Of a stretch of DNA of 5,009 nucleotides, positions 1 through 5,009 are shown one piece after another (position 1 is the stretch's first letter; the number at the start of each line of letters is the position of its first letter). Under the pieces are notes generated by a model. The model was not told the DNA's origin. It saw only the letters and a list, made by a program, of their open reading frames with translations, and ran no database searches. The position numbers were made by a program, and so were the translations under genes. The stretch covers positions 1-5,009 of the forward strand of contig CABUCP010000282.1 of assembly GCA_902490055.1 (NCBI GenBank), given 5' to 3'. The stretch is from an uncultured Klebsiella sp. Lineage in GTDB: Bacteria; Pseudomonadota; Gammaproteobacteria; Enterobacterales; Enterobacteriaceae.

Positions 1-378
1 GGCGGCTGACTGTGATAATAACCAAAAGGCGAGCGCCGTCATGGCGAATGAGCCCAGCAGGTTGACCAGAACGTTTAACAGCGCCCAGCTGAAACGCCCC
101 TGCTGCAGTAGGAATACCACCTCCGCGGAAAAAGTGGAGAAGGTGGTTAGACCGCCGCAAAAACCGGTAGTGATCAGCAGCTTCCACATTGGGTCGATAT
201 TCGTCAGGCGATTAAACCACGCCAGTCCGGCGCCGATAATAAACGCGCCCAGCAGGTTTGCCGCCAGCGTACCGACAGGGATCGCGTGATGCAGCGGATT
301 AAACTTCATGCCCAGCCACCAGCGCAGTACGCTGCCGGTTCCGCCGCCAACGAAAACGGCCAAAAGGAGTTGTAACAC
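1..378 (-). CDS. crcB: CrcB/Fluc fluoride channel, 3' end just cut off
   Basis: This is a small inner-membrane protein that works as a dual-topology dimer and lets fluoride leave the cell, protecting against fluoride toxicity. From the GTG at 378, 126 codons are open to the window edge. The E. coli protein is 127 residues, so only about one residue and the stop are missing. Four hydrophobic segments are visible. Family signatures are GGGTG at residues 11-15, Asn41 in TLAANLLG, and [15 protein letters not shown] at 72-86. The last holds the paired phenylalanines (Phe80, Phe83) that line the fluoride pore and the TTFS turn of the central sodium site. Ser110 in NLLGSF is also present. An ATG lies two codons upstream at 384, but the AGGAA ribosome-binding sequence (389-385) abuts it with no spacer. 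The same sequence sits 6 nt from the GTG, which also matches the E. coli N-terminus (MLQLLLAV). The gene is divergent from ybeM. Confidence 0.95.
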   Translation of the reverse strand, partial: MLQLLLAVFVGGGTGSVLRWWLGMKFNPLHHAIPVGTLAANLLGAFIIGAGLAWFNRLTNIDPMWKLLITTGFCGGLTTFSTFSAEVVFLLQQGRFSWALLNVLVNLLGSFAMTALAFWLLSQSAA

Positions 379-384
379 GGTCAT

Positions 385-391
385 TTCCTGC
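385..391 (-). promoter_or_regulatory. crcB ribosome-binding site favouring the GTG start
   Basis: Reading the minus strand, GCAGGAA directly precedes an ATG (384-382) and lies 6 nt before a GTG (378-376) in the same frame. Normal Shine-Dalgarno spacing therefore picks the GTG and makes the ATG an unlikely start. The spacing is visible in the sequence; actual use of the GTG is inferred. Confidence 0.6.
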
Positions 392-456
392 TATTAGGTT
401 AGGTAGAGAGTCGAGTGTAGCGCGGTAAACGCGTTATTGGCTATGAATTCGCAAGC
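392..456. promoter_or_regulatory. Divergent crcB/ybeM spacer, promoters not clearly resolved
   Basis: The two genes diverge across an 89-nt gap, so both promoters should lie here or just inside the flanking genes. For crcB, TACACT on the minus strand (419-414) is a fair -10, but nothing near 437-442 resembles a -35. For ybeM, TATGAA (442-447) is a weak -10 with no matching -35. An 8-bp palindrome AACGCGTT (428-435) lies between the two candidates. No strong consensus promoter is visible for either gene. Confidence 0.3.
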
Positions 457-467
457 AGGAGAGAAAG

Positions 468-1256
468 ATGCGGGTAGCAGCGGGGCAATTCGCCGTAACG
501 GCACAGTGGCAAACCAATGCGCAGACCTGCGTTAATTTGATGCGTCAGGCGGCGGAGCGCGAGGTATCATTGCTGGTCTTGCCTGAAGCGCTGCTGGCGC
601 GAGCCGATAACGATCCCGATATGTCGGTAAAATCAGCACAGGCCCTGGATGGCGGTTTTATGCAGCTGCTGCTGGCCGAGAGCCAGCAAAATGATTTAAC
701 GACGGTATTGACTCTGCATGTGCCATCGGGCGAAGGACGCGCGACCAATACGCTGGTTGCGCTACGCCGGGGGGCGATTAGCGCACAATACCAGAAGCTT
801 CATCTGTACGATGCGTTTAATATGCAAGAATCGCGGCTGGTGGATGCCGGCCGGCAAATTCCGCCCTTAATTGATGTTAATGGGATGCGAATCGGCTTAA
901 TGACCTGCTACGATTTACGCTTCCCTGAATTAGCGCTATCGTTAGCACTCAACGGGGCCGATATTCTGGTGCTGCCGACGGCATGGGTTCGGGGTCCGTT
1001 GAAAGAACACCATTGGGCGGCGCTGCTGGCGGCAAGAGCGCTGGATACCACCTGCTACATTATTGCGGCAGGAGAGTGCGGAACGCGCAATATCGGCCAA
1101 AGCCGGATTATCGATCCGCTTGGGACGACAATCGCCGGCGCTGCCGACCAGCCGCAGATGATTTTTGCTGAGATATCCGCGGATTATATTCGCCAGGTCC
1201 GCGCACGTTTACCGGTGCTGCACAACCGCAGGTTTGCGCCACCGCAATTATTGTGA
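468..1256 (+). CDS. ybeM: Nitrilase-family amidase, probable deaminated glutathione amidase (Nit1-like)
   Basis: This is a cytosolic carbon-nitrogen hydrolase of 262 residues, covering the whole single-domain fold. The nitrilase catalytic triad is in place: Glu40 in [10 protein letters not shown], Lys110 in YQKLHLYD and Cys147 in [13 protein letters not shown]. The conserved stretch [12 protein letters not shown] (173-183) and the C-terminal [10 protein letters not shown] match the YbeM/Nit1 subgroup. Known work on that subgroup shows hydrolysis of deaminated glutathione, a side product of transaminases, to 2-oxoglutarate and Cys-Gly; assigning that reaction here is by orthology. The ATG at 468 has a strong AGGAGA site (457-462) 5 nt upstream. 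In E. coli K-12 this gene is disrupted, whereas here the frame is open throughout with all catalytic residues. It precedes tatE by 128 nt on the same strand, but tatE appears to have its own promoter. Confidence 0.93.
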   Translation: MRVAAGQFAVTAQWQTNAQTCVNLMRQAAEREVSLLVLPEALLARADNDPDMSVKSAQALDGGFMQLLLAESQQNDLTTVLTLHVPSGEGRATNTLVALRRGAISAQYQKLHLYDAFNMQESRLVDAGRQIPPLIDVNGMRIGLMTCYDLRFPELALSLALNGADILVLPTAWVRGPLKEHHWAALLAARALDTTCYIIAAGECGTRNIGQSRIIDPLGTTIAGAADQPQMIFAEISADYIRQVRARLPVLHNRRFAPPQLL

Positions 1257-1266
1257 TGTTTTTTTA

Positions 1267-1289
1267 AACAAGGCTTGATTCACCTTGTT
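1267..1289 (+). repeat. Hairpin between ybeM and tatE, overlapping the tatE -35
   Basis: AACAAGG (1267-1273) and CCTTGTT (1283-1289) form a perfect 7-bp stem around a 9-nt loop, starting 10 nt after the ybeM stop. The run of T (1259-1265) comes before the stem, not after it, on the plus strand. It is therefore not a normal intrinsic terminator for ybeM. The loop contains the candidate tatE -35, so it might act as an operator or weak attenuator. That role is a guess. Confidence 0.4.
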
Positions 1290-1304
1290 ACAGATTGCTA
1301 TTGT
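1275..1304 (+). promoter_or_regulatory. Candidate sigma-70 promoter for tatE
   Basis: A -35 candidate TTGATT (1275-1280) is followed after 18 nt by TATTGT (1299-1304). The TG at 1296-1297 gives the -10 an extended TGn form. Transcription would start near 1311, leaving a leader of about 75 nt. This is the best match in the 128-nt ybeM–tatE gap. It fits tatE being expressed on its own, away from the tatABC operon. Confidence 0.45.
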
Positions 1305-1384
1305 GTCGCCGCGTCAAATAGCCGTTAATTGTACGCGTGTATGGCGTATTCGCAGCTTGAGCTTGTATAGAGAAGAAGGTAGCT

Positions 1385-1591
1385 ATGGGTGAGATTAGTA
1401 TTACCAAACTGCTGGTAGTCGCAGCGCTGATTATTTTAGTGTTTGGTACCAAAAAATTACGCACGCTGGGTGGAGACCTGGGTTCGGCCATCAAAGGCTT
1501 CAAGAAAGCCATGAATGATGACGATGACAGTGCGAAGAAAACCAGTGCTGAGGAAGAAACTCCGGCACAGAAACTCTCTCATAAAGAGTAA
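1385..1591 (+). CDS. tatE: Sec-independent protein translocase subunit TatE
   Basis: TatE is a TatA paralogue of the twin-arginine pathway, which exports folded proteins across the inner membrane; it can partly replace TatA and is found in active translocases with TatABC. At 68 residues it is one longer than the E. coli protein. The layout is typical: a short N-terminus MGEIS, one transmembrane helix (about residues 6-20), the hinge FGTKKL (20-25), an amphipathic helix (about 26-42, [16 protein letters not shown]) and an acidic, disordered tail. The DDDD run after the helix and the C-terminal KLSHKE identify TatE over TatA. The start has an AAGG site 5 nt upstream (1376-1379). tatE stands alone, converges on lipA and ends at a good terminator. 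Confidence 0.96.
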   Translation: MGEISITKLLVVAALIILVFGTKKLRTLGGDLGSAIKGFKKAMNDDDDSAKKTSAEEETPAQKLSHKE

Positions 1592-1601
1592 TTAATTACG
1601 G

Positions 1602-1620
1602 GCTCCCGAGGAACGGGGGC
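1602..1620. repeat. Hairpin just after tatE
   Basis: GCTCCCG (1602-1608) pairs with CGGGGGC (1614-1620) around AGGAA, giving a 7-bp GC-rich stem with one G·U pair, 10 nt past the tatE stop. It has no following T run, so it is more likely an mRNA 3'-end stabilising structure than a terminator. It is the first of four hairpins in this spacer. Confidence 0.4.
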
Positions 1621-1628
1621 GCGTCGCG

Positions 1629-1651
1629 GCCGGGCCTGGCGCCCAGGCGGC
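1629..1651. repeat. GC-rich palindrome in the tatE–lipA spacer
   Basis: GCCTGG (1634-1639) and CCAGGC (1643-1648) flank a 3-nt loop. GCC (1629-1631) and GGC (1649-1651) extend the stem to 9 bp past a two-base GG bulge. It resembles REP-type palindromes in composition only; I do not recognise a REP consensus. No T run follows on either strand. Confidence 0.35.
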
Positions 1652-1656
1652 AAAGA

Positions 1657-1686
1657 GGCGGCAGCGTATTCGTTGTCGCCTTTTTT
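1657..1686 (+). terminator. Intrinsic terminator of tatE
   Basis: A 10-bp stem (1657-1666 with 1671-1680, two G·U pairs) closes a TATT tetraloop and is followed at once by six T residues (1681-1686). It lies 65 nt past the tatE stop. On the other strand the stem is followed only by TCTTT, so it may act weakly in the lipA direction as well. Confidence 0.8.
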
Positions 1687-1768
1687 ATTGCTGATTTTTG
1701 GCGAAGAAAAGATGCAACTAAATGTAACTGCATGAAGTGGCGATAGAAAGAGAGATAAGCGGGTAGAA

Positions 1769-1793
1769 CTGGCCGCCGGCGGGCGGCGGCCAG
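1769..1793 (-). terminator. Possible lipA terminator hairpin
   Basis: CTGGCCGCC and GGCGGCCAG form a perfect 9-bp stem around a 7-nt loop, 13 nt past the lipA stop. On the minus strand it is followed by TTCTACC, a poor U tract. It may be a weak terminator, or a 3'-end block backed up by the bidirectional hairpin further on at 1657-1680. The structure is certain from the sequence; the function is inferred from its position. Confidence 0.45.
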
Positions 1794-1806
1794 GGAAGGG
1801 CGGATG

Positions 1807-2772
1807 TTATTTAACTTCCATTCCTTTTGCTTGCAGGTCAGCATGGTAGGAAGAGCGAACGAATGGGCCGCAGGCCGCGTGGGTAAAGCCCATCGCCATT
1901 GCTTCGGCTTTCATCTCTTCAAACTCTTCCGGGCTAACGTAGCGCTGTACCGGCAGGTGGTGACGGCTTGGCTGCAGGTACTGGCCCAGCGTCAGCATGG
2001 TGACGCCGTGGCGACGCAGGTCGCGCATCACTTCGACGATCTCTTCATTGGTTTCACCAAGGCCAACCATCAAGCCTGATTTGGTTGGGATTTCCGGATG
2101 TGCTTCTTTAAAACGCTCCAGCAGCTTCAGCGACCAGTTGTAATCCGCGCCCGGTCGCACCTGGCGATACAGACGCGGTACGTTTTCCAGGTTGTGGTTA
2201 AACACATCCGGCGGAGTGACTTTCAGAATATCCAGCGCACGATCCATACGGCCGCGGAAGTCCGGGACCAGAGTCTCTATCTTGATAGACGGGCTCTTTT
2301 CGCGGATAGCGCTGATGCAGTCGGCAAAGTGCTGCGCGCCGCCGTCACGAAGATCGTCGCGGTCAACGGAAGTCACCACCACGTAGCGCAGACCCATGTC
2401 GGCGATAGTTTGCGCCAGTTTCTGCGGTTCATTGGCGTCAGGCGTGACCGGGCGGCCGTGGGCAACGTCGCAGAACGGGCAGCGGCGCGTACAGATAGCG
2501 CCGAGGATCATAAAGGTTGCGGTGCCGTGGTTGAAGCATTCAGCAAGGTTCGGGCAAGAGGCTTCTTCGCACACGGAGTGCAGGCCGTTCTTACGCATCG
2601 CTGCCTTGATCCCCTGAATACGGGACGAGTCAGCCGGAAGTTTGATTTTCATCCATTCCGGTTTTCTGAGCAGAGCTTCACGCTCAGTTGCCACGTTTTT
2701 CACCGGGATAAGGGCCATTTTATCGGCGTCGCGGTACTTAACACCGCGTTCCATCACAATGGGTTTACTCAT
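1807..2772 (-). CDS. lipA: Lipoyl synthase LipA (radical SAM)
   Basis: LipA inserts sulfur at C6 and C8 of an octanoyl chain already attached to the lipoyl domain of a 2-oxoacid dehydrogenase E2 subunit or to GcvH. This is the last step of lipoate assembly, in the cytosol. Both iron-sulfur cluster motifs are present: Cys68, Cys73 and Cys79 for the auxiliary cluster that donates sulfur, and Cys94, Cys98 and Cys101 (CTRRCPFC) for the S-adenosylmethionine-binding cluster. The C-terminal RSSYHA, whose serine caps the auxiliary cluster, is also present. The protein is 321 residues, the E. coli length, and nearly identical to it. An in-frame GTG at 2799 would add nine residues but has no ribosome-binding site. 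The ATG at 2772 matches the known [10 protein letters not shown] start, although its own site is weak (GGAA about 10 nt upstream). The upstream gene is ybeF, 178 nt away. Confidence 0.98.
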   Translation of the reverse strand: MSKPIVMERGVKYRDADKMALIPVKNVATEREALLRKPEWMKIKLPADSSRIQGIKAAMRKNGLHSVCEEASCPNLAECFNHGTATFMILGAICTRRCPFCDVAHGRPVTPDANEPQKLAQTIADMGLRYVVVTSVDRDDLRDGGAQHFADCISAIREKSPSIKIETLVPDFRGRMDRALDILKVTPPDVFNHNLENVPRLYRQVRPGADYNWSLKLLERFKEAHPEIPTKSGLMVGLGETNEEIVEVMRDLRRHGVTMLTLGQYLQPSRHHLPVQRYVSPEEFEEMKAEAMAMGFTHAACGPFVRSSYHADLQAKGMEVK

Positions 2773-2811
2773 AGCGTGCGTGTTCCAGTTGCGAGTCACG
2801 AAGGAAAGCGA

Positions 2812-2841
2812 ATTAATTCAATGAAATGTTGTATTTATCAA
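2812..2841 (-). promoter_or_regulatory. Weak candidate promoter for lipA
   Basis: On the minus strand TTGATA (2841-2836) matches five of six -35 positions. After 18 nt comes ATTAAT (2817-2812), a four-of-six -10. The start would fall near 2805 and leave a leader of roughly 35 nt before the lipA ATG. The region is AT-rich and there is a large gap to ybeF, which favours a separate lipA promoter, but other AT-rich hexamers nearby could serve as well. Confidence 0.35.
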
Positions 2842-2922
2842 CTATTTTGAACTAAGGACAGGCAGTATCATTGATACGGGGTTGAAAGCAGCCTGGTTAC
2901 CCGGCAAATTGTAAAATAGTTG
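2839..2922. repeat. Nested inverted repeats upstream of lipA
   Basis: CAACTATTTT (2839-2848) is repeated in perfect inversion as AAAATAGTTG (2913-2922), 64 nt apart. Between them lie the 13-bp palindrome GTATCATTGATAC (2865-2877, six paired bases around one T) and a 15-bp near-palindrome (2891-2905, GCCTGGT and ACCCGGC arms, one mismatch). The block fills the space between the ybeF stop and the candidate lipA promoter. The palindromes are shaped like operators. They do not fit the PdhR, FNR or Fur consensus as I know them. The near-palindrome might instead form a weak hairpin at the end of ybeF. Confidence 0.5.
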
Positions 2923-2950
2923 TTGTTTTATCCTTTTCCCTCCCGTGCGG

Positions 2951-3901
2951 TTAGCAGGAAAAAGTTGGCAAAATAGTGTCGATAATCTCTTTCAGTAAAG
3001 GCTCCTGCGCGCTTTGCCGGTTGTAATGCAGTGAAATATCAATGCGCTGGTCCTGCAGCGGTGGAAAGAGAATCGCCTGTAACGGCCAGACCTTCGCCAC
3101 CAGTGAGAACATGCGTTCAGGGGTCAGCCCCAGCATATCACTGTCATTGATCATCGCCGCCTGGGTCAACAGGTTATAGCTGCTAAAACCACATCGGCGT
3201 TCGCCAACGTATTCTTCAAGCCGTCGATGCAGCGTGGGGTAGCGTTGGCCCTCTGGTAATAGCAGCGCGAACTCATACTGTTGCAGGTTTTCTTTCGTCA
3301 GGGGGAGATGCAAAATCGGGTGATCTTCACGGCAGAACATCACCACCGGCTCGGAAAATAGCACCTGGTGGGTAATGGCCAACCCGCTGTGGGTGTAAGT
3401 ATCGATCAACAAATCAACCTGCCGCTGATTGAGCTGGCTGGCGGCATCGGTAATCGCAATGTTATGTAGCAATACCTGAGGAAATCGCGGCTTCAACGCT
3501 TTAGCAATCGCTGGCATAACCAACGCGCCAACGGTTGGGGTAGTGGCGATGGTGATGACGCGCTGCTGATGCGCATTGCTGCCTAAATCCAACGCATTGA
3601 GGAAGGCTTCCATCCCCTGGCTGATGTATTGATGTAGGTGGGTTGCATACGCCGTTGGCGTCACCCCCTGTCCTTTACGAATAAATAGCGGGTCGGGGAA
3701 CAGGGCTCTAAGCTTATTGATCGACTGACTGATCGCCGATGGCGTGATATTTAGCACCTTTGCCGCGTTAACGATGCCTTTATGCACGTATACCGCTTCG
3801 AAAATAGTCAGTAAATTAAGGTCGATATTACGCAGGATGCGGAAAATCTGCCGATCTTCAGGCTGTTCATGGGGTTCTGATGGGGGATGGTTTTCTGCCA
3901 C
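2951..3901 (-). CDS. ybeF: LysR-type transcriptional regulator YbeF
   Basis: This is a 316-residue DNA-binding regulator of the usual LysR length. The winged helix-turn-helix spans about residues 27-86 (starting DLNLLTIFEAVYVHKG). The recognition helix is near TPSAISQSINKL (53-64) and the wing near DPLFIRKGQGVTPT. The effector-binding part runs from about residue 113 to the end. The N-terminal domain is close to E. coli YbeF, but the sensor domain is clearly more diverged. The start is a GTG immediately preceded by an in-frame TGA (3904-3902), and no ATG follows before the DNA-binding domain, so this start is nearly forced. Its ribosome-binding site is poor. It sits between lipB and lipA on the same strand, but that alone does not show that it regulates them; LysR proteins often act on a divergent neighbour and there is none here. 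Its ligand cannot be read from the sequence. Confidence 0.9.
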   Translation of the reverse strand: MAENHPPSEPHEQPEDRQIFRILRNIDLNLLTIFEAVYVHKGIVNAAKVLNITPSAISQSINKLRALFPDPLFIRKGQGVTPTAYATHLHQYISQGMEAFLNALDLGSNAHQQRVITIATTPTVGALVMPAIAKALKPRFPQVLLHNIAITDAASQLNQRQVDLLIDTYTHSGLAITHQVLFSEPVVMFCREDHPILHLPLTKENLQQYEFALLLPEGQRYPTLHRRLEEYVGERRCGFSSYNLLTQAAMINDSDMLGLTPERMFSLVAKVWPLQAILFPPLQDQRIDISLHYNRQSAQEPLLKEIIDTILPTFSC

Positions 3902-3933
3902 TCAGTGCGTCCGGTTGTCGGGGGTATCGCGTT

Positions 3934-3939
3934 ATTATA
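3934..3939 (-). promoter_or_regulatory. Perfect -10 hexamer ahead of ybeF
   Basis: The minus strand reads TATAAT at 3939-3934, about 32 nt before the ybeF GTG. The expected -35 position (near 3957-3962) holds CGTTCC, a poor match. An AT-rich tract lies further upstream (3965-4000). Transcription would begin near 3927, giving a short leader of about 25 nt. The weak -35 suggests low or activator-dependent expression, which would suit an autoregulated LysR gene. Confidence 0.45.
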
Positions 3940-4014
3940 GCGGGCCATGACATTGCGGAACGTGATAATTGATGGCAAATATAAAGTATTAATAATGACT
4001 TGCGCAATTTACAG

Positions 4015-4036
4015 GCGCTCTGAGCGTGCAGAGCGC
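4015..4036 (-). repeat. Hairpin after lipB
   Basis: GCGCTCTG (4015-4022) and CAGAGCGC (4029-4036) make a perfect 8-bp stem with a 6-nt loop, 8 nt past the lipB stop. On the minus strand it is followed by CTGTAAATT and not a T run. It could be a weak or factor-assisted terminator, or an mRNA end protector that separates lipB from ybeF. Confidence 0.5.
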
Positions 4037-4044
4037 AATGCTTA

Positions 4045-4686
4045 TCAAGCCGCTACGTATTCATGCGGTGGATTATTGAGCAGCGCCAGCAGGTTGGCGA
4101 CCAGTCGCGGCGCGACGTTCTCCGTGGTGGCCTGCGGCTGCCACTGGCGCATTTGCGTCATCTCCATGCCGGCATAGCCGCAGGGATTAATGCGCAGGAA
4201 AGGCGTCAGGTCCATGGCAATATTTAGCGCCAGCCCGTGAAATGAGCAGCCCTTGCGAATCCGCAACCCCAGCGAGCAGATTTTCTGTTCGCCTACGTAA
4301 ACGCCCGGCGCGTCGGCGCGCGGGTGGGATTCAATTTGATACTCCGCCAGCGTGTTAACGACGGTCTGCTCCAGCATCGTCACCAGCTCACGTACGCCCA
4401 GCTTACGGCGCTTGAGATTCAGTAACACATACATCACCTGCTGACCCGGCCCGTGATAGGTCACCTGGCCGCCGCGATCGCTCTGAATGACCGGAATATC
4501 GCCGGGTACCAGTACGTGTTCGGCTTTGCCGGCCTGACCCTGGGTAAACACCGGATGGTGCTCTACCAGCCAGATTTCATCCAGCGTCGTGTCATCACGG
4601 CTGTCGGTAAATTCGTGCATTGCCTGCGAGATGGGTTCGTAAGGTTGCAGGCCGAGTTGTCGAATAAGAATGGTATTGTGCTGCAA
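4045..4686 (-). CDS. lipB: Octanoyl-[ACP]:protein transferase LipB, TTG start
   Basis: LipB takes the octanoyl chain from acyl carrier protein and attaches it to the target lysine of lipoyl domains, the first committed step of lipoate synthesis; LipA then completes the cofactor. The protein is 213 residues, the E. coli length. Key residues are in place: the [12 protein letters not shown] motif (71-82), Lys135 in GEQKICSLG, and the acyl-thioester cysteine Cys169 in RINPCGYAG. The start is TTG (4686-4684). It has a good GGAGA site (4698-4694) 7 nt upstream, and as I recall the E. coli gene also begins with TTG. The rare start probably holds translation down. ybeD lies 101 nt upstream, and lipB appears to have its own extended -10 promoter. 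A hairpin follows the stop. Confidence 0.97.
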   Translation of the reverse strand: MQHNTILIRQLGLQPYEPISQAMHEFTDSRDDTTLDEIWLVEHHPVFTQGQAGKAEHVLVPGDIPVIQSDRGGQVTYHGPGQQVMYVLLNLKRRKLGVRELVTMLEQTVVNTLAEYQIESHPRADAPGVYVGEQKICSLGLRIRKGCSFHGLALNIAMDLTPFLRINPCGYAGMEMTQMRQWQPQATTENVAPRLVANLLALLNNPPHEYVAA

Positions 4687-4693
4687 AACAACG

Positions 4694-4698
4694 TCTCC
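4694..4698 (-). promoter_or_regulatory. lipB ribosome-binding site fixing the TTG start
   Basis: GGAGA on the minus strand lies 7 nt before the TTG at 4686-4684, ideal spacing. No ATG or GTG in frame offers a full-length protein at this site. This supports TTG initiation over a shorter downstream start. Confidence 0.7.
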
Positions 4699-4726
4699 GC
4701 AGAGAGGGATGACTTAAGTGGGGGAG

Positions 4727-4735
4727 AGTATATCA
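4727..4735 (-). promoter_or_regulatory. Extended -10 promoter element for lipB
   Basis: The minus strand reads TGATATACT (4735-4727), a TGn extension joined to TATACT, five of six matches to the -10 consensus. The -35 region (4750-4755) is poor, which is normal for extended -10 promoters. Transcription would start near 4720, about 34 nt before the lipB TTG. Confidence 0.55.
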
Positions 4736-4754
4736 CAGCAAAAGGGGGGAGGAT

Positions 4755-4777
4755 TACCCGGCCATTGCGACCGGGTA
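4755..4777 (-). repeat. Hairpin between ybeD and lipB
   Basis: TACCCGG (4755-4761) and CCGGGTA (4771-4777) pair perfectly over 7 bp around a 9-nt loop, 10 nt past the ybeD stop. On the minus strand it is followed by ATCCTCCCCCC and only then TTTT. It is therefore a weak terminator candidate for ybeD. It also borders the -35 region of the lipB promoter. Confidence 0.45.
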
Positions 4778-4787
4778 TCGGGATCGA

Positions 4788-5009
4788 TTACAGCACCATC
4801 CGCACGATTTCGATATTGCCCAACTCTTCGTACAGCGCTTCAACCTGTTCGATGTGGGTTGCGTTGATAGTGATGGAGACCGAGTGGTAGTTACCTTTGC
4901 TGCTCGGTTTTACTGACGGAGAGTAATCACCAGGCGCATGGCGCTGTACCACTTCCACCACCTGATCAACCAGCTCAGGCAACGCCTGCCCCATTACTTT
5001 GTAAGTAAA
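4788..5009 (-). CDS. ybeD: YbeD, UPF0250 family protein, 5' end outside window
   Basis: Seventy-three residues are visible, reading [14 protein letters not shown] at the window edge and ending EIVRMVL. The E. coli protein is 87 residues, so 14 N-terminal residues are missing; the internal Met at 4994 is not the start. The solved E. coli structure has a ferredoxin-like alpha/beta fold resembling the small-molecule-binding regulatory domain of phosphoglycerate dehydrogenase. The stretch [28 protein letters not shown] is nearly identical to E. coli. Its role is unproven. Constant linkage to lipB suggests, without proof, a part in lipoate metabolism or its control. No membrane segment or signal peptide is visible. 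Confidence 0.93.
   Translation of the reverse strand, partial: FTYKVMGQALPELVDQVVEVVQRHAPGDYSPSVKPSSKGNYHSVSITINATHIEQVEALYEELGNIEIVRMVL

Noticed and set aside
41..289. An 82-codon plus-strand frame inside crcB
   Set aside because: It is antisense to crcB, which has clear family motifs over the same bases.
379..467. Fluoride riboswitch controlling crcB
   Set aside because: The 89-nt divergent spacer is short and I see no crcB-motif pseudoknot fold; enterobacterial crcB genes generally lack one.
1596..1844. An 82-codon minus-strand frame in the tatE–lipA spacer
   Set aside because: It overlaps the end of lipA, runs through the terminator and hairpins, and has no ribosome-binding site or recognisable protein.
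2773..2799. Nine-residue N-terminal extension of LipA from a GTG at 2799
   Set aside because: No ribosome-binding site precedes it, and the downstream ATG gives exactly the 321-residue E. coli length and N-terminus.
2098..2850. A 250-codon open frame on the plus strand across lipA
   Set aside because: It lies wholly antisense to the near-perfectly conserved lipA and its leader. The protein shows no family signature and the frame is kept open by lipA codon bias.
2891..2905. PdhR operator upstream of lipA
   Set aside because: The GGT and ACC half-sites are only 1 nt apart and lack the AATT flanks; the PdhR site has a 3-nt spacer.
4453..4890. A 145-codon plus-strand frame over lipB and ybeD
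   Set aside because: It is antisense to both genes and crosses the lipB promoter; there is no sign of independent coding.
1..5009. A hidden novel defence or mobile system
   Set aside because: Every long frame is accounted for by a known core gene in its usual order. No integrase, transposase, direct-repeat boundary, tRNA or CRISPR-like spacing is visible.

Overview
This window is ordinary enterobacterial chromosome: the crcB–ybeM–tatE–lipA–ybeF–lipB–ybeD block that E. coli and its relatives carry upstream of dacA. The proteins match the E. coli K-12 orthologues as I remember them. LipA, LipB, TatE and YbeD are nearly identical, CrcB is close, and YbeM and YbeF are clearly more diverged. Gene order and strands are the E. 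coli ones. The host is therefore a member of the Enterobacteriaceae, but probably not E. coli itself: ybeM is an uninterrupted 262-codon gene here, while in K-12 it is broken. I cannot fix the genus by eye (Klebsiella, Enterobacter, Citrobacter or a relative).

Layout. The left end holds crcB (fluoride channel) on the minus strand, lacking only its last codon or two. A short divergent spacer follows, then ybeM (nitrilase-family amidase) and tatE (small Tat translocase subunit), both on the plus strand. tatE converges on lipA across a 215-nt GC-rich spacer packed with hairpins, including a good intrinsic terminator for tatE. The rest reads on the minus strand, listed here in transcription order from the right edge: ybeD (5' end cut off by the window), lipB, ybeF (LysR-type regulator) and lipA. 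The gaps between these four are 101, 143 and 178 nt, and candidate promoter elements lie ahead of lipB, ybeF and lipA. They look like separate or loosely coupled transcription units, not one tight operon.

Function. LipB and LipA are the two consecutive steps of endogenous lipoate assembly. LipB moves an octanoyl group from acyl-ACP to the lipoyl domains of 2-oxoacid dehydrogenases and GcvH, and LipA inserts two sulfur atoms. YbeD is a small ferredoxin-fold protein of unproven role that travels with lipB. YbeM repairs deaminated glutathione, TatE supports folded-protein export, and CrcB expels fluoride. These three are unrelated neighbours as far as the sequence shows.

I found no mobile element, CRISPR array, tRNA, rRNA or recognisable new system. 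No gene-free stretch exceeds 300 bases. Points worth a second look are the non-ATG starts (crcB GTG, ybeF GTG, lipB TTG), the nested inverted repeats ahead of lipA, the hairpin cluster between tatE and lipA, and a hairpin overlapping the likely tatE promoter.
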